Source: Amycolatopsis rubida
GTDB lineage: Bacteria > Actinomycetota > Actinomycetes > Mycobacteriales > Pseudonocardiaceae
DNA length: 64,000 bases
Assembly: GCF_900115345.1 (NCBI RefSeq)
Contig: NZ_FOWC01000004.1
Coordinates: 62,001 to 126,000 of the forward strand
Direction: 5' to 3'
The notes beneath the pieces are model-generated. The model was not told the DNA's origin. It worked only from the letters and a program-made list of their open reading frames with translations, and made no database searches. The position numbers and the translations under genes were made by a program. Below are positions 27,706-38,968 of the stretch, piece by piece (the stretch's first letter is position 1; the number at the start of each line of letters is the position of its first letter).

Positions 27706-30093
27706 ATGGGCAGTGTGAGCACAGACGACGGCAGCACTCCGGCCCGGCGGCGCGTGAAGAGCGGCAGCAGCGCATCCCCCTCGTCCCCGGCCCCGCGCAC
27801 CGCGGGCGGGAAGGCGGCCTCGCGCCGGAACGCCGACGCCGCGGCGGCCCGTCGGGCGAAACCCAAGGCGGCTCCGGCCGAAGACAACGCCAAACCGGCC
27901 AAGCGCAAAACCGCCGCACCGCCCGCTGCCGCCAAGGCCGCCGCGCGGCCGCGCCGGACCACGACCGAGAGCGGCGAGGAATTCCGCTCCGTTCCCTCGG
28001 CCCCGCCCGCCGTCACGTCCGCGCCCACCGCTGTCGAGTCGCTTCCCGACGACCGTTATTTCAACCGCGAGCTGTCCTGGCTCGACTTCAACGCCCGTGT
28101 GCTCGCGCTGGCCGAGGACGAATCGCAGCCGCTGCTCGAACGGGCCAAGTTCCTCGCCATTTTCGCGTCCAATTTGGACGAGTTCTACATGGTCCGGGTC
28201 GCCGGGCTGAAACGGCGCGACGGCACCGGCCTCTCGGTGCGCAGCGCGGACGGGCTCACCCCGCGCGAGCAGCTGGACTACATCGCCAAGCGCAACCAGG
28301 ACCTGGTCGAGCGGCACACCGCCGCGTTCAAGGAGCACCTGCGCCCGCAGCTGGCCGAGCAGGACATCCGGATCGTCGACTGGGCCGACCTGTCCGGGGC
28401 CGACCAGCTGCGGCTGTCGAGCTACTTCTCCGAGCAGATCTTCCCGGTGCTCACGCCGCTCGCGGTCGACCCGGCGCATCCGTTCCCGTACATCTCGGGG
28501 CTGTCGCTGAACCTCGCGGTGACGGTGCGGGATCCGCAGGGCGGGCTCGAACGGTTCGCCCGCGTGAAGGTGCCGAGCAACGTGCCGCGGCTGATGCGCG
28601 TGGAAACCGAACGCGGCAACCGGTCCGCGACCTTCCTGCCGCTCGAGGAGCTGATCTCCGCGCACCTGAGCGATCTGTTCACCGGCATGGAGGTGACCGA
28701 GCACCACGTCTTCCGCGTCACCCGCAACGCCGACTTCGAGGTCGAGGAAGACCGCGACGAGGACCTGCTGCAGGCATTGGAACGCGAGCTGGCGCAGCGC
28801 CGGTTCGGCCCGCCGGTGCGGCTGGAGGTCGCGCAGGACATGAGCGAGCACATGCTCGAACTGCTGCTGCGCGAGCTGGAAGTCGACCCCGAGGACGTCG
28901 TCGAGGTGCCCGGGCTGCTCGACCTCACCTGCCTGTTCCAGCTGTCGGCGGTGGACCGCAAGGAGTTGAAGGACCGGCCGTTCGTGCCCGCCACGCATCC
29001 GGCGTTCGGCGAACGCGAGACGCCCAAGAGCGTGTTCGCGACGCTGCGCGAGGGCGACGTCCTGGTGCACCACCCGTACGACTCGTTCTCCACGAGCGTG
29101 CAGCGGTTCATCGAACAGGCCGCGGCCGACTCGAAGGTGCTGGCGATCAAGCAGACGCTGTACCGGACGTCGGGTGATTCGCCGATCGTGGACGCGCTGA
29201 TCGACGCCGCCGAGGCGGGCAAGCAGGTCGTGGCGCTGGTGGAGATCAAGGCGCGGTTCGACGAGCAGGCCAACATCACCTGGGCGCGCACGCTGGAGCG
29301 CGCGGGCGTGCACGTCGTGTACGGCTTGGTGGGCCTCAAAACGCACTGCAAGGTGTCGATGGTGGTGCGGCAGGAGGGCTCGACCATCCGCCGCTACTGC
29401 CACATCGGCACCGGCAACTACAACCCGAAGACCGCGCGGCTGTACGAAGACCTCGGCCTGCTCACCGCGGACCCGAGCATCGGCGCGGACATCACCGACC
29501 TGTTCAACGTCCTCACCGGCTACTCGCGCCAGGACACCTACCGCACGATCCTCACGTCGCCGCACGGCATCCGCCGCGGCATCGTGCGCGCGATCGGCGA
29601 GGAGATCGAACTCGCCCGCGCCGGGCTCGACGCGGGCATCCGGATCAAGTGCAACTCGCTCGTGGACGAGCAGGTGATCGACGCGCTGTACCACGCTTCG
29701 CAGGCAGGCGTTCCGGTCGACGTGGTGGTGCGCGGGATCTGCTCGCTGAAGCCGGGCGTCGAAGGGTTGAGCGAGAACATCCGCGTCCGCTCGATCCTCG
29801 GCCGGTTCCTGGAGCATTCGCGGGTGTTCAACTTCCGGGCGGGCGGGACGCACTGGATCGGCAGTGCGGACATGATGCACCGCAACCTGGACCGCCGGAT
29901 CGAGGCGCTGGTGCGGGTCAAGGACCCGCGGCTGACGCGGCAGCTGGACGAGGTGTTCGATTCGGCGCTCGACCCGCACACGCGCTGCTGGGTGCTCAGT
30001 TCCTCGGGCGAATGGCAGCCGTTCCCGGCCGCCGGTTCGCAGGTGCGCGACCACCAGCTCGAACTCGCGAAGCTGCACGGGGCCGTCGGATGA
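27706..30093 (+). CDS. ppk: Polyphosphate kinase 1
   Basis: 795 residues, longer than the usual ~690 because of a ~110-residue Lys/Ala/Pro-rich N-terminal extension before the PPK N domain ([18 protein letters not shown]). PPK1 reversibly makes polyphosphate from ATP. The autophosphorylated His is in [11 protein letters not shown] near 546, and [20 protein letters not shown] follows near 565. The ATG at 27706 is used; a GTG three codons downstream (27715) is equally possible. The stop codon overlaps the start of the Nudix gene (ATGA). Confidence 0.95.
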   Translation: MGSVSTDDGSTPARRRVKSGSSASPSSPAPRTAGGKAASRRNADAAAARRAKPKAAPAEDNAKPAKRKTAAPPAAAKAAARPRRTTTESGEEFRSVPSAPPAVTSAPTAVESLPDDRYFNRELSWLDFNARVLALAEDESQPLLERAKFLAIFASNLDEFYMVRVAGLKRRDGTGLSVRSADGLTPREQLDYIAKRNQDLVERHTAAFKEHLRPQLAEQDIRIVDWADLSGADQLRLSSYFSEQIFPVLTPLAVDPAHPFPYISGLSLNLAVTVRDPQGGLERFARVKVPSNVPRLMRVETERGNRSATFLPLEELISAHLSDLFTGMEVTEHHVFRVTRNADFEVEEDRDEDLLQALERELAQRRFGPPVRLEVAQDMSEHMLELLLRELEVDPEDVVEVPGLLDLTCLFQLSAVDRKELKDRPFVPATHPAFGERETPKSVFATLREGDVLVHHPYDSFSTSVQRFIEQAAADSKVLAIKQTLYRTSGDSPIVDALIDAAEAGKQVVALVEIKARFDEQANITWARTLERAGVHVVYGLVGLKTHCKVSMVVRQEGSTIRRYCHIGTGNYNPKTARLYEDLGLLTADPSIGADITDLFNVLTGYSRQDTYRTILTSPHGIRRGIVRAIGEEIELARAGLDAGIRIKCNSLVDEQVIDALYHASQAGVPVDVVVRGICSLKPGVEGLSENIRVRSILGRFLEHSRVFNFRAGGTHWIGSADMMHRNLDRRIEALVRVKDPRLTRQLDEVFDSALDPHTRCWVLSSSGEWQPFPAAGSQVRDHQLELAKLHGAVG

Positions 30094-31037
30094 GCGCGGA
30101 CGTCCGGGCCGCCGGCGCGGTGCTCTGGCGCCGTGCCGGGGCGGGGATCGAGGTCGCCCTCGTGCACCGGCCCCGCTACGACGATTGGTCGCTGCCGAAG
30201 GGAAAGGTCGATCCCGGCGAGACGATCGCGGCCACCGCGGTGCGCGAGATCGCCGAGGAGACCGGTTTCCGCGCGGTGCTGGGTCGCTATGTCGCGCAGA
30301 CGAGGTACGAGGTGCCCGCGAAGAACAACGGGCGGCTGCTGCGCAAGAGCGTCGACTACTTCAGCGGCGAAGCCGTTTCAGGAGCCTTTGCGCCCAACGA
30401 AGAGGTCGACGAACTGCGCTGGCTGGACCCGATCGCGGCCGAGCAGCTGCTCACCCGGCCGGCGGATGTCCGGGTGCTGCGCGAGTTCTGCGCCCTCCCG
30501 CCCGCGCCGACGACGGTGTTGCTGGTGCGGCACGCCAAGGCGGGCAAACGCGAGGACTGGACCGGCGACGACGACCTCCGCCCGCTGTCGGAGGCCGGTC
30601 AACGCCAGGCGGCCGCACTGCGAGACCTGCTGCCGCTCTTCGGCCCCGACCGGGTGTTCTCCGCGCCGCGGCTGCGGTGCGTGCAGACCGTCGGCGGCGT
30701 CGCGGACGCACTCGGCGTCGAGGTGCGGCACGAGCCGTTGCTGTCGGAGGAGGGCTACTGGCCCGACCCGCTGCTCGGAATCCGCCGCCTGCTGGCGATC
30801 GCGGCCGACGGGGGCACCCCGCTGATCAGCAGCCAGGGCGGGGTGATCCCGGACCTGGTGAGCGCGCTGGCGGACCGGGACGGCCTGGAACTGCCCGCCG
30901 CCCGCGACGGGGTGGTGCCGAGCAAGAAGGGCTCGCTGTGGGTCCTGTCGTTCTGCCCCGGCGACGACGGACCGGTTCTGGCGGGAGCGGATTACTACCC
31001 GAGCCCGCTGCCCGCTCCGGTGCCTACGGCAGGCTGA
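30090..31037 (+). CDS. mutT1: MutT1-type Nudix hydrolase fused to histidine phosphatase domain
   Basis: 315 residues. The N-terminal Nudix box is [20 protein letters not shown] (near 40-60). The C-terminal histidine-phosphatase domain starts with the RHG motif [10 protein letters not shown] near 148. The fusion is known from mycobacterial MutT1, which cleans 8-oxo-GTP/dGTP and diadenosine polyphosphates. ATG overlaps the ppk stop by 4 bases, so the two are translationally coupled. Confidence 0.93.
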   Translation: MSADVRAAGAVLWRRAGAGIEVALVHRPRYDDWSLPKGKVDPGETIAATAVREIAEETGFRAVLGRYVAQTRYEVPAKNNGRLLRKSVDYFSGEAVSGAFAPNEEVDELRWLDPIAAEQLLTRPADVRVLREFCALPPAPTTVLLVRHAKAGKREDWTGDDDLRPLSEAGQRQAAALRDLLPLFGPDRVFSAPRLRCVQTVGGVADALGVEVRHEPLLSEEGYWPDPLLGIRRLLAIAADGGTPLISSQGGVIPDLVSALADRDGLELPAARDGVVPSKKGSLWVLSFCPGDDGPVLAGADYYPSPLPAPVPTAG

Positions 31038-31735
31038 TCTTTTGCCCGGTCCTGGCGTCGCTTCGGCGCGCCGGGCCCTTCTCGTCTCCATTCGGCGGGC
31101 CGCGGATTCTATAGAGACCGGTATTGCTCAGCGCTTATCCCCGCTCCCGGCATAACCGACGTCCGAGACAGCCGCGCGGGGTTTAATTACCCGCGGCGGG
31201 GATTTATCTCCGAGCGTCGGATTAGCCCTCCCGGACGGTGCGGCCGGGAATCCGACTGCCTTCCCGGACTGCCGCGAATCTGTTGTCTTATCAGCAATCC
31301 GGCGGGTTCTTTCCGGAGCCCGAACAGCCCGCCGACCTCGGGAAACGCCGCCTTCCCACGGCCCCGGCGCCATCCGGCCAGCAACCTCCGGAGAGGCTCG
31401 CCTGCCCCGCTGCCTCGCCTCGCCCGGAAACCCTGCGACCGCAACGGGGCCGGCCGCTCCACCGCTCGCCCAGCCTCGAAACCCGCTCGCCTGCTGCCGC
31501 TCGGCAGGTCGACGCCGCAATCGCCCCCGCAGCGCCGCCCTCCGCCGCAGCCCGTCCGCTAATCCGGGCGCGCCCCTCAGCCACCCACAACCCACCGTGC
31601 CAGCACCACGACCCCGCCCCTGCTCACCGCCAGCCGAAACCCCAGCCCCCGCAACACCGCACCGCTCCCCCCGCCAGCCAACCCCTGCCCACCGCACTCG
31701 CTCCGCCCGTTCAGCCGATCAAGCTCAGGAAACGC
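31038..31735. other. Gene-free interval between mutT1 and hupB
   Basis: About 700 bases without a credible gene. Frames here on both strands give only Pro/Arg/Ala-rich low-complexity translations without family features. The first 180 bases contain AT-richer islands (31108-31210, with TCTATAGAGA and TTTAATTA). No convincing promoter-gene pair or RNA structure was recognised. Confidence 0.6.
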
Positions 31736-31773
31736 GGCAGGGCCCCGACCTCGGGTGAGGTCGGGGCCCTGCC
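31736..31773. terminator. Terminator of the minus-strand hupB gene
   Basis: A perfect 17-bp inverted repeat (31736-31752 with 31757-31773, loop of 4) lies 21 bases past the hupB stop. Confidence 0.88.
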
Positions 31774-31794
31774 GCGAAGCAACGAATACCGGGG

Positions 31795-32436
31795 CTACTT
31801 CTTCTTGGCCGCCGAGGTGCGCTTCGCCGGGGCCTTCTTGGCCGCGGCCGTGGTCTTCTTCGCTGCCGCAGCGGTCTTGGCGGCAGGCTTGGCGGCGGCC
31901 TTCGCCCGCGTGGTGGTGGCCTTCGGGGCCGCCTTGGCGCGGGTGGTGGTCGACTTCGCGGCCGTCGCGCGCGTCGTCGTCTTGGCCGCGGCGGCCTTGG
32001 CGGGAGCCTTGGCCGCGGTGGCGCGAGTGCGCGTGGCAGCGGGCTTCGCCGCCGTGGCACGGGTGCTGCGCGTGGCGGTCGTCGAGGCGGCGCGGGTGGT
32101 CGTGGCGCGCGCGGTGGTGCCGGTGGCCCGCTTCGCCGCCGTGGCCTTCGGCAGCTTCTTCGAACCGGAAATCACGTCCTTGAACGTGGTGCCCGCGCGG
32201 AACGCCGGAACGTTCGTCTTCTTCACCCGCACGGCTTCGCCGGTGCGCGGGTTGCGCGCGGTGCGGGCGGCACGAGCGCGCTTCTCGAACACCCCGAAGC
32301 CGGTGATGTTCACCTTTTCGCCCTTGTTGACCGTCCGGATGATGATGTCGACGAGACCGTCGACGGCCTCCGAAGCAACCTTTTTGTCGCCCAGACGCTC
32401 CGACAGCGCCTCGATCAGCTGGGCCTTGTTGGCCAT
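31795..32436 (-). CDS. hupB: HU-family nucleoid protein with Lys/Ala-rich tail, copy 1
   Basis: 213 residues. The first ~92 residues are a classical HU domain ([50 protein letters not shown]). It is followed by a ~120-residue Ala/Lys/Thr/Arg histone H1-like tail ending KRTSAAKKK, the long HupB/HupS architecture of actinobacteria. It binds and compacts DNA. The ATG at 32436 follows GGAGGGACTGGA. By position between mutT1 and leuD this is the ancestral copy (as Rv2986c). A second, inverted copy lies at 36359; 110 bases (32174-32283) are identical to it. Confidence 0.95.
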   Translation of the reverse strand: MANKAQLIEALSERLGDKKVASEAVDGLVDIIIRTVNKGEKVNITGFGVFEKRARAARTARNPRTGEAVRVKKTNVPAFRAGTTFKDVISGSKKLPKATAAKRATGTTARATTTRAASTTATRSTRATAAKPAATRTRATAAKAPAKAAAAKTTTRATAAKSTTTRAKAAPKATTTRAKAAAKPAAKTAAAAKKTTAAAKKAPAKRTSAAKKK

Positions 32437-32495
32437 TCCAGTCCCTCCAAGAAGAACTCTTCGTCCACGGCCAGGTCGGCCGACTAACGCACACG

Positions 32496-32523
32496 GTATT
32501 ACCAACACAGCACAAATTCCAAA
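32496..32523 (-). promoter_or_regulatory. Candidate hupB promoter
   Basis: On the minus strand TTTGGA (32518-32523) and TAATAC (32496-32501) are separated by 16 bases, about 60 bases upstream of the hupB ATG. This fits a housekeeping sigma factor. Confidence 0.5.
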
Positions 32524-32630
32524 CGGCACGCGAAATTTCCCTTGCGGCGGGAACGGTTCCGCCCTCCCGAAGGACCCGTTTCCGGGTTCGGGAGGTGCCG
32601 TTTGGCGTGGGCGAAGACGGGGCCCGCCAG

Positions 32631-32664
32631 GGCCGGATTCCCTTTCTGAGCAGGGAATCCGGCC
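32631..32664. terminator. leuCD terminator
   Basis: A 13-bp perfect inverted repeat (32631-32643 with 32652-32664) ends 13 bases past the leuD stop. A second, weaker hairpin (CCTCCCGAA at 32563-32571 with TTCGGGAGG at 32587-32595) follows downstream. Confidence 0.8.
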
Positions 32665-32677
32665 CCGGCGGTGCGGG

Positions 32678-33280
32678 TCAGGAGGTCGCGGCGGGAAGCG
32701 TCGCGGGCTTCCACGAAGGGCGCTGGGACTCGAACGAGCCGATGTCCCCCGCGTGGCGCAGAGTCAGCGCGATGTCGTCGAGTCCTTCGAGCAGCCGCCA
32801 GCGGACGTAGTCGTCGATCTGGAAGGGCGCGGTGAAGTCCTTGGCCCGCACGGTCTTGGCTTCGAGGTCCACTGACACCTCGGTGCCGGGCTCGTTCTCC
32901 AGCAGCTTCCAGAGCAGTTCGACATCCGACTGCTCGCACTGCGCGGCGACGAGGCCGCCCTTGCCGGAGTTGCCGCGGAAGATGTCGGCGAAGCGGGACG
33001 AGATGACGACCCGGAAGCCGTAGTCCAGCAACGCCCACACGGCGTGCTCGCGCGACGAGCCGGTGCCGAAGTCGGGCCCGGCGACGAGCACCGAGCCGCT
33101 GCTGAACGGTTCCTGATTGAGGATGAAGTCCTCCTGGCCGCGCCAGGCGGCGAACAGCCCGTCCTCGAATCCGGTGCGGGTCACGCGCTTGAGGTAGACG
33201 GCCGGGATGATCTGGTCAGTGTCCACGTTGGACCTGCGCAGCGGGACCCCGATCCCGGTGTGCTGGGTGAACGGTTCCAT
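32678..33280 (-). CDS. leuD: 3-isopropylmalate dehydratase small subunit
   Basis: 200 residues. With LeuC it isomerises 2-isopropylmalate to 3-isopropylmalate in leucine synthesis, and can handle citramalate in the citramalate route. Family motifs: [17 protein letters not shown] near 15-32 and [17 protein letters not shown] near 68-84. The ATG at 33280 has GAGGAG 9 bases upstream. It starts 23 bases after the leuC stop, forming the leuCD operon. Confidence 0.96.
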   Translation of the reverse strand: MEPFTQHTGIGVPLRRSNVDTDQIIPAVYLKRVTRTGFEDGLFAAWRGQEDFILNQEPFSSGSVLVAGPDFGTGSSREHAVWALLDYGFRVVISSRFADIFRGNSGKGGLVAAQCEQSDVELLWKLLENEPGTEVSVDLEAKTVRAKDFTAPFQIDDYVRWRLLEGLDDIALTLRHAGDIGSFESQRPSWKPATLPAATS

Positions 33281-33303
33281 GGTGGGAGCTCCTCTCGGGG
33301 CGG

Positions 33304-34728
<1,425 letters not shown>

Positions 34729-34841
34729 CTCCGGCTCCTTCCACGGGATCGGCCGGGAGCACGGAACCCGGACGGTGCCGGTGAGGAGGGGGCAGCCGCG
34801 GCTGTCCGCGGCCCCGGGTTTCGTTTTTCCCAGATTCTGGA

Positions 34842-34867
34842 CTTCCCACAGTTCGGGAAGATAGTAT
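34842..34867 (+). promoter_or_regulatory. iclR promoter with inverted-repeat operator; probably leaderless start
   Basis: CTTCCC-N7-GGGAAG (34842-34860) is a perfect inverted repeat immediately upstream of a -10-like TAGTAT (34862-34867). The GTG of the regulator begins at 34874, 7 bases after the -10, so the transcript should start at or within a base of the start codon. The operator also lies upstream of divergent leuC, suiting control of leuCD and autoregulation. Confidence 0.55.
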
Positions 34868-34873
34868 CGCGTC

Positions 34874-35575
34874 GTGGGACAGCATAGCGGTATCGGAGTA
34901 CTGGACAAAGCCGTGGCCGTGCTGCAGGCCGTCGCCGAGGACCCGTGCGGGCTGGCGGAACTCTGCACGCGCACCGGGCTTCCTCGCGCGACCGCGCACC
35001 GGCTCGCGGTCGGGCTCGAAGTGCATCGCCTGTTGCGGCGAGGGCCGGACGGGCGCTGGCGGCCGGGCACCGCGCTCGCCGAACTCGCGGGCGGCTCGAC
35101 CGACCCGTTGCTCGACGCGGCGAGTTCGGTGCTGCCGAAGCTTCGGGACATCACCGGCGAAAGCGTTCAGCTTTACCGGCGCGACGGTGTGCAGCGCGTG
35201 TGCGTTTCGACCGCGGAACCGCCGAGCGGTTTGCGCGACACGGTTCCGATCGGTTCGCGCCTGCCGATGACGGCGGGCTCGGGCGCGAAGGTCCTTGCCG
35301 CGTGGTCGGATCCGCACACGCAGCGGACGATCCTCGCCGACGCGGTCTACGGCGAACGCACCCTGCTCGAAGTGCGCCGCCGCGGCTGGGCGCAAAGCGT
35401 CGCCGAACGCGAGCCCGGCGTCGCGAGCGTTTCCGCCCCGGTGCGCGATTCCTCCGGCACGGTCGTCGCCGCGGTATCGGTCTCCGGCCCGATCGAACGC
35501 ATAGGGCGCAAGCCCGGCGCCCGGTGGGCGGCGGATCTCCTCGCCGCCGCCGACGCGCTCCAGGAACGCCTCTGA
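34874..35575 (+). CDS. IclR-family regulator of leuCD (NdgR/LtbR-like)
   Basis: 233 residues. An N-terminal winged helix ([19 protein letters not shown], about 28-46) precedes the IclR effector domain ([55 protein letters not shown]). Divergence from leuCD is the conserved context of LtbR of Corynebacterium and NdgR of Streptomyces, regulators of leucine and other amino acid genes. The GTG start follows a -10 box directly, suggesting a leaderless mRNA. A decayed copy of its 3' end follows downstream. Confidence 0.92.
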   Translation: MGQHSGIGVLDKAVAVLQAVAEDPCGLAELCTRTGLPRATAHRLAVGLEVHRLLRRGPDGRWRPGTALAELAGGSTDPLLDAASSVLPKLRDITGESVQLYRRDGVQRVCVSTAEPPSGLRDTVPIGSRLPMTAGSGAKVLAAWSDPHTQRTILADAVYGERTLLEVRRRGWAQSVAEREPGVASVSAPVRDSSGTVVAAVSVSGPIERIGRKPGARWAADLLAAADALQERL

Positions 35576-35605
35576 CGCCCGCCTCCCACCACGCGCCAAC
35601 CCCCA

Positions 35606-35645
35606 GCCGCCTCTCCGCCGCCCCGGCGGGAGGCGGCCTTTTTTC
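35606..35645 (+). terminator. iclR terminator
   Basis: A long hairpin (outer arms 35606-35613 with 35630-35637, inner arms 35615-35620 with 35624-35629) is followed by a T-run (35639-35644). Confidence 0.88.
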
Positions 35646-35663
35646 GCATCGCGCCGCTCACCT

Positions 35664-35976
35664 GACGCGAACGCAATCGCCTCGACGCACGCGGCGGCTG
35701 GCCCCAAAGCGCCCGTCCCCACTGCCGCTTCACCGCACCGGGGAAGGCGGCCGTTCGCACAAACGATCCCCGCCGACGGGGCATACCGCGAACCCACTCC
35801 GCTCAACGCACCCCGCGACTGAGCCCAAAGCGCCGTCGAACGCGAAGCCGGGCGAAGGCCTTCACCCGGCGCGCGATTCCTCCGGCACAGCCGTCGCCGC
35901 GACAGCGGCCCGATCGAACGCACCGGACGCAAGCCCGCCCGGCGGACCTCCTCGCCGCCGACGCGCCCCGGGAACG
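35664..35976 (+). pseudogene. Decayed partial duplicate of the IclR gene 3' end
   Basis: From 35761 to about 35976 the DNA aligns by eye, with indels, to iclR 35326-35570. Exact blocks include GCGCGATTCCTCCGGCAC (iclR 35442-35459) and CGGCCCGATCGAACGCA (iclR 35485-35501). A GGCGGA-CTCCTCGCCGCC block matches the last codons. The reading frame is broken. A shorter block at 35664-35716 (GCGAACGCA..., ...GGCTGG, CAAAGCG) resembles iclR 35352-35400 and may be a second remnant. The rest of the 783-base interval 35576-36358 holds only the iclR terminator and the next promoter. Confidence 0.72.
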
Positions 35977-36274
35977 TCGTTGCCGCCCGGCCCCCGCTCC
36001 GCCACGCCCGTGCGGGACAGTCTTTTTCGCGTGGTTTTCGATCGTCCTCAGTAGACCGTCCGGCCGCCGCAGGGGTCGTCCGAGCGGCCGCCCGCCACCC
36101 GGCCACGGAACCTCAAGAAATGGCAAAACCGCAGGACAGCGGGTGTCTACATGCGACTTTGCCGGTGCCGCAAGCACTCTCGCGGGTCTTCCGGCCAGTG
36201 AAAGAATCCGGCGCTCCGGGCCGCTCGCCCGCCGTCCGGTTACCCGACACGGCAACGAAAAAGGCAGGTCCCGA

Positions 36275-36303
36275 TTGGACTTGCGAAGTCTATGGGTGAT
36301 AAT
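36275..36303 (+). promoter_or_regulatory. Promoter of the second HU gene
   Basis: TTGGAC (36275-36280) and GATAAT (36298-36303) are separated by 17 bases, a near-consensus housekeeping promoter, 55 bases upstream of the ATG. Confidence 0.72.
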
Positions 36304-36358
36304 GACTGCGTTCGGCCTGTATGGCCGTATAAAACAAGTTCTGGTTGGAGGAACTGGA

Positions 36359-36979
36359 ATGGCCAACAAGGCCCAGCTGATCGAAGCTCTGTCGGAGCGC
36401 ATCGGCGACAAGAAGGCAGCCGCGGAAGCCGTCGACGGTCTCGTCGACATCATCATCCGCACCGTCCACAAGGGCGAAAAGGTCACCATCACCGGCTTCG
36501 GTGTCTTCGAAAAGCGCGCTCGTGCCGCCCGCACCGCGCGCAACCCGCGCACCGGCGAAGCCGTGCGGGTGAAGAAGACGAACGTTCCGGCGTTCCGCGC
36601 GGGCACCACGTTCAAGGACGTCATCTCCGGCTCCAAGAAGCTGCCGAAGGCGACTGCCGTGAAGCGTGCGACCGCCAGCACCGCGAAGGCGACCGCCACC
36701 CGCGCCACGGCGACGACCACCACTCGCGCCAAGGCCACCGCCGCCAAGCCGGCCGCCACCCGCACCCGCGCCGCCGCGGCCAAGGCTCCCGCCAAGGCCA
36801 CCGCCGCGAAGGCCACCACCCGCGCCAAGGCGACCGCCACCAAGGCCACCGCGGCCAAGGCGGCTCCGAAGGCCACCACCACGCGGGCGAAGGCCGCCGC
36901 CAAGCCGGCCGCCAAGAAGACCACGGCGACCGCGAAGAAGGCTCCGGCCAAGCGCACCTCGGCCGCGAAGAAGAAGTAA
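36359..36979 (+). CDS. HU-family nucleoid protein with Lys/Ala-rich tail, copy 2
   Basis: 206 residues with the same plan as the 31795 copy: HU domain of ~92 residues then an Ala/Lys/Thr/Arg-rich tail ending KRTSAAKKK. It differs from copy 1 at several positions ([13 protein letters not shown] versus [22 protein letters not shown] versus VNKGEKVNI) yet is identical over 110 bases (36512-36621 with 32174-32283 inverted). ATG at 36359 follows GGAGGAACTGGA, almost the same leader as copy 1. The gene has its own strong promoter and terminator. Two HU copies could be specialised for growth phase or stress. Confidence 0.94.
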   Translation: MANKAQLIEALSERIGDKKAAAEAVDGLVDIIIRTVHKGEKVTITGFGVFEKRARAARTARNPRTGEAVRVKKTNVPAFRAGTTFKDVISGSKKLPKATAVKRATASTAKATATRATATTTTRAKATAAKPAATRTRAAAAKAPAKATAAKATTRAKATATKATAAKAAPKATTTRAKAAAKPAAKKTTATAKKAPAKRTSAAKKK

Positions 36980-37000
36980 CTCCGGTTCTCCGGAATCTGA

Positions 37001-37041
37001 CGGCAAGCCCCGCCCGGCTTCTCCCCGGGCGGGGCTTGCCG
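37001..37041. terminator. Terminator of HU copy 2
   Basis: Perfect 17-bp inverted repeat 37001-37017 with 37025-37041, 22 bases past the stop, with TTTTTT at 37053. Confidence 0.88.
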
Positions 37042-37741
37042 CATCTCTGCCCTTTTTTCCCGCGCCGCATGCGCTGCCCGGCATTCGGGGCAACCAGCGC
37101 GCCGGGGAAGACCCCCGCGCCGATTCCGAAGCGGCAGCGGAGCGTCCGGCCGACCGCCGCCAAGATCCGTTGGCACGCTTGCCCGCCCGGATCTCGCCGA
37201 CCGCGAAGGGGCAGCCAGCACGGCCGCCGGGCCTCGACGGCGGCATTGTCCCCGCCGGACCACACCCGCGCAGCGCGAAGGAAATCGAGGAAACACCGCA
37301 GCGTTTTCCCGATCACACCGGCCATCTAGCAGCCGTCTCCAGTCGATCATCTGTTCCCCCAGGCAACTGCGAACACCCGCGCGAAGCAGGCTCCGGGGTT
37401 TCCTTGCTGTGTCCGGCCCGGCACCATGAGTGGCCGGCAGGTGTCCGCGATCACCCAGGCCACGCAGGGTCCACAACAGACTTTCGGGTTGTTATGCGAA
37501 CGTGACAACCACGCACTGTCGCCACCGGTAATCCAGTCGGGCGAACCGGCGAATCCGGACTGGTTTCGCCAGCGCACACCGGCTTTCCCCGCTGCCGCAC
37601 CGGTGTCTCGCGAGCGCGCGCACCGTGCCGGCGAAAGTGGGTGCCGGGCCACGAAAACCGGCTGTCGCCGGTGAACCGGTCGCGCGATCGGCTCCGATCA
37701 GTGTTGGTCTATGCAATCATGTCGCCCGGCAAGGACCCCGA
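37042..37741. other. Gene-free interval upstream of the osmolyte ABC operon
   Basis: About 700 bases without a credible gene. A perfect 6-bp inverted repeat GGTTGT-N12-ACAACC (37486-37509) lies in an AT-richer patch about 230 bases upstream of the transporter and could be an operator, but no clear -35/-10 pair was identified. Confidence 0.5.
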
Positions 37742-38968
37742 ATGCGAGAACATGAGACGACTGTGCCGATAGTTCGTGTGGAGAAGCTGTACAAAGTGTT
37801 CGGCCGGCGGGCGGAAGAAGCGGTCGGCAAGCTGGAGAACGGAGCCGACCGCGCCGAATTGGAGCTGCCCGGCGTGACCGCGGCGGTGATCGACGCCTCC
37901 TTCACCGTGGAGCGCGGTGAGATTTTCGTGGTGATGGGACTGTCCGGTTCGGGCAAGTCGACCCTGCTGCGCACGCTGAACGGATTGCTCCCGGCCACCT
38001 CCGGGCAGGTGCTGGTGGACGACATCGACCTGACCGACAAGTCCGCGGCGGAAGTTCGCGAGCTGCGCCAGCGGCGGATGAGCATGGTGTTCCAGCACTT
38101 CGCGCTCTTCCCGCACCGCACGGTCGCGGAGAACGTCGCCTACGGGCTGAGCGTGCAGAACGCTCCGCGCGAGCGGCAGCGCAAACGCACCGCCGAAGCG
38201 CTGGAGATGGTCGGGCTCACCGGATGGGAGGACCGGTTGCCCGGTCAGCTTTCCGGCGGGATGCGCCAGCGCGTCGGCCTCGCCCGCGCGCTGGCCGCGG
38301 ACACCGAGATCCTGCTGATGGACGAGGCGTTCAGCGCGCTGGACCCGTTGATCCGCAAGGAGATGCAGGACCAGCTCCTGATGCTGCAGCGGCAGCTGGG
38401 CAAAACGATCGTGTTCATCACCCACGACCTCAACGAGGCGATGCGCCTCGGCGACCGGATCGCGATGATGCGCGACGGCCGGATCGTGCAGGTCGCGACC
38501 GCGCAGGAGATGCTCACCGAACCGGCCGACGAATACGTCGCGAAGTTCGTGCGCGACGTCGACCGCAGCCGGGTCCTCGCCGCGTCCGCCGTGATGGCGC
38601 CCGCGGAAATCTCGTTCACCCCGGCCACGACCGTCGCCGAAGCGCTGGAAACGATGCGCCGGAACGAACTCTCCGGCGTGCTGGTGACCGAAGACGGCAA
38701 GTTCGCCGGCGCGGTCGACCGCCGCACGGTGCGCGAGGCCGCCGACCGCGGCACGGAAACGATCGCCGGAATCGTCGACCGTTCCGCCGCGCGCACCAGC
38801 CCGGAAACCCAGATGGCCGAGCTGTTCGGCCACGCCGCTTCCGCGCCCGCGCCGCTCGCGGTGGTCGACGCCGAGGGCGCGCTGCTCGGCGCGGTGACCC
38901 GCGAGGCGCTGCTGAACGCGCTGAGCACAGGAGAAAACGACGCACAGGAGGTGAGCGCCCGTGTCTGA
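37742..38968 (+). CDS. Glycine betaine/choline-type ABC transporter ATP-binding protein with CBS domains
   Basis: 408 residues, the OpuAA/ProV architecture. Walker A GLSGSGKST is near 65, the Q-loop in FQHFALFPHRT, the signature LSGGMRQRVGLARAL near 170, and Walker B ILLMDEAFSALDP. Two CBS motifs (about 290-405) form the osmotic/ionic-strength sensor known from OpuA. The ATG at 37742 has AAGGA 8 bases upstream; the open frame extends further but is not family-like. It overlaps the permease gene by 8 bases. Confidence 0.93.
   Translation: MREHETTVPIVRVEKLYKVFGRRAEEAVGKLENGADRAELELPGVTAAVIDASFTVERGEIFVVMGLSGSGKSTLLRTLNGLLPATSGQVLVDDIDLTDKSAAEVRELRQRRMSMVFQHFALFPHRTVAENVAYGLSVQNAPRERQRKRTAEALEMVGLTGWEDRLPGQLSGGMRQRVGLARALAADTEILLMDEAFSALDPLIRKEMQDQLLMLQRQLGKTIVFITHDLNEAMRLGDRIAMMRDGRIVQVATAQEMLTEPADEYVAKFVRDVDRSRVLAASAVMAPAEISFTPATTVAEALETMRRNELSGVLVTEDGKFAGAVDRRTVREAADRGTETIAGIVDRSAARTSPETQMAELFGHAASAPAPLAVVDAEGALLGAVTREALLNALSTGENDAQEVSARV

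Noticed and set aside
31128-31697. Gly/Arg-rich minus-strand frames between mutT1 and hupB
   Set aside because: No start signal or domain; composition fits random GC-rich DNA.
35595-36054. A protein-coding extension of iclR beyond its stop
   Set aside because: The open frame there is in a different phase; the DNA similarity to iclR is that of a broken duplicate, and a strong terminator follows the real stop.
37486-37509. GGTTGT-N12-ACAACC as an osmotic operator
   Set aside because: A single 6-bp inverted repeat 230 bases upstream of the gene, without a promoter at hand, is too weak to claim a function.
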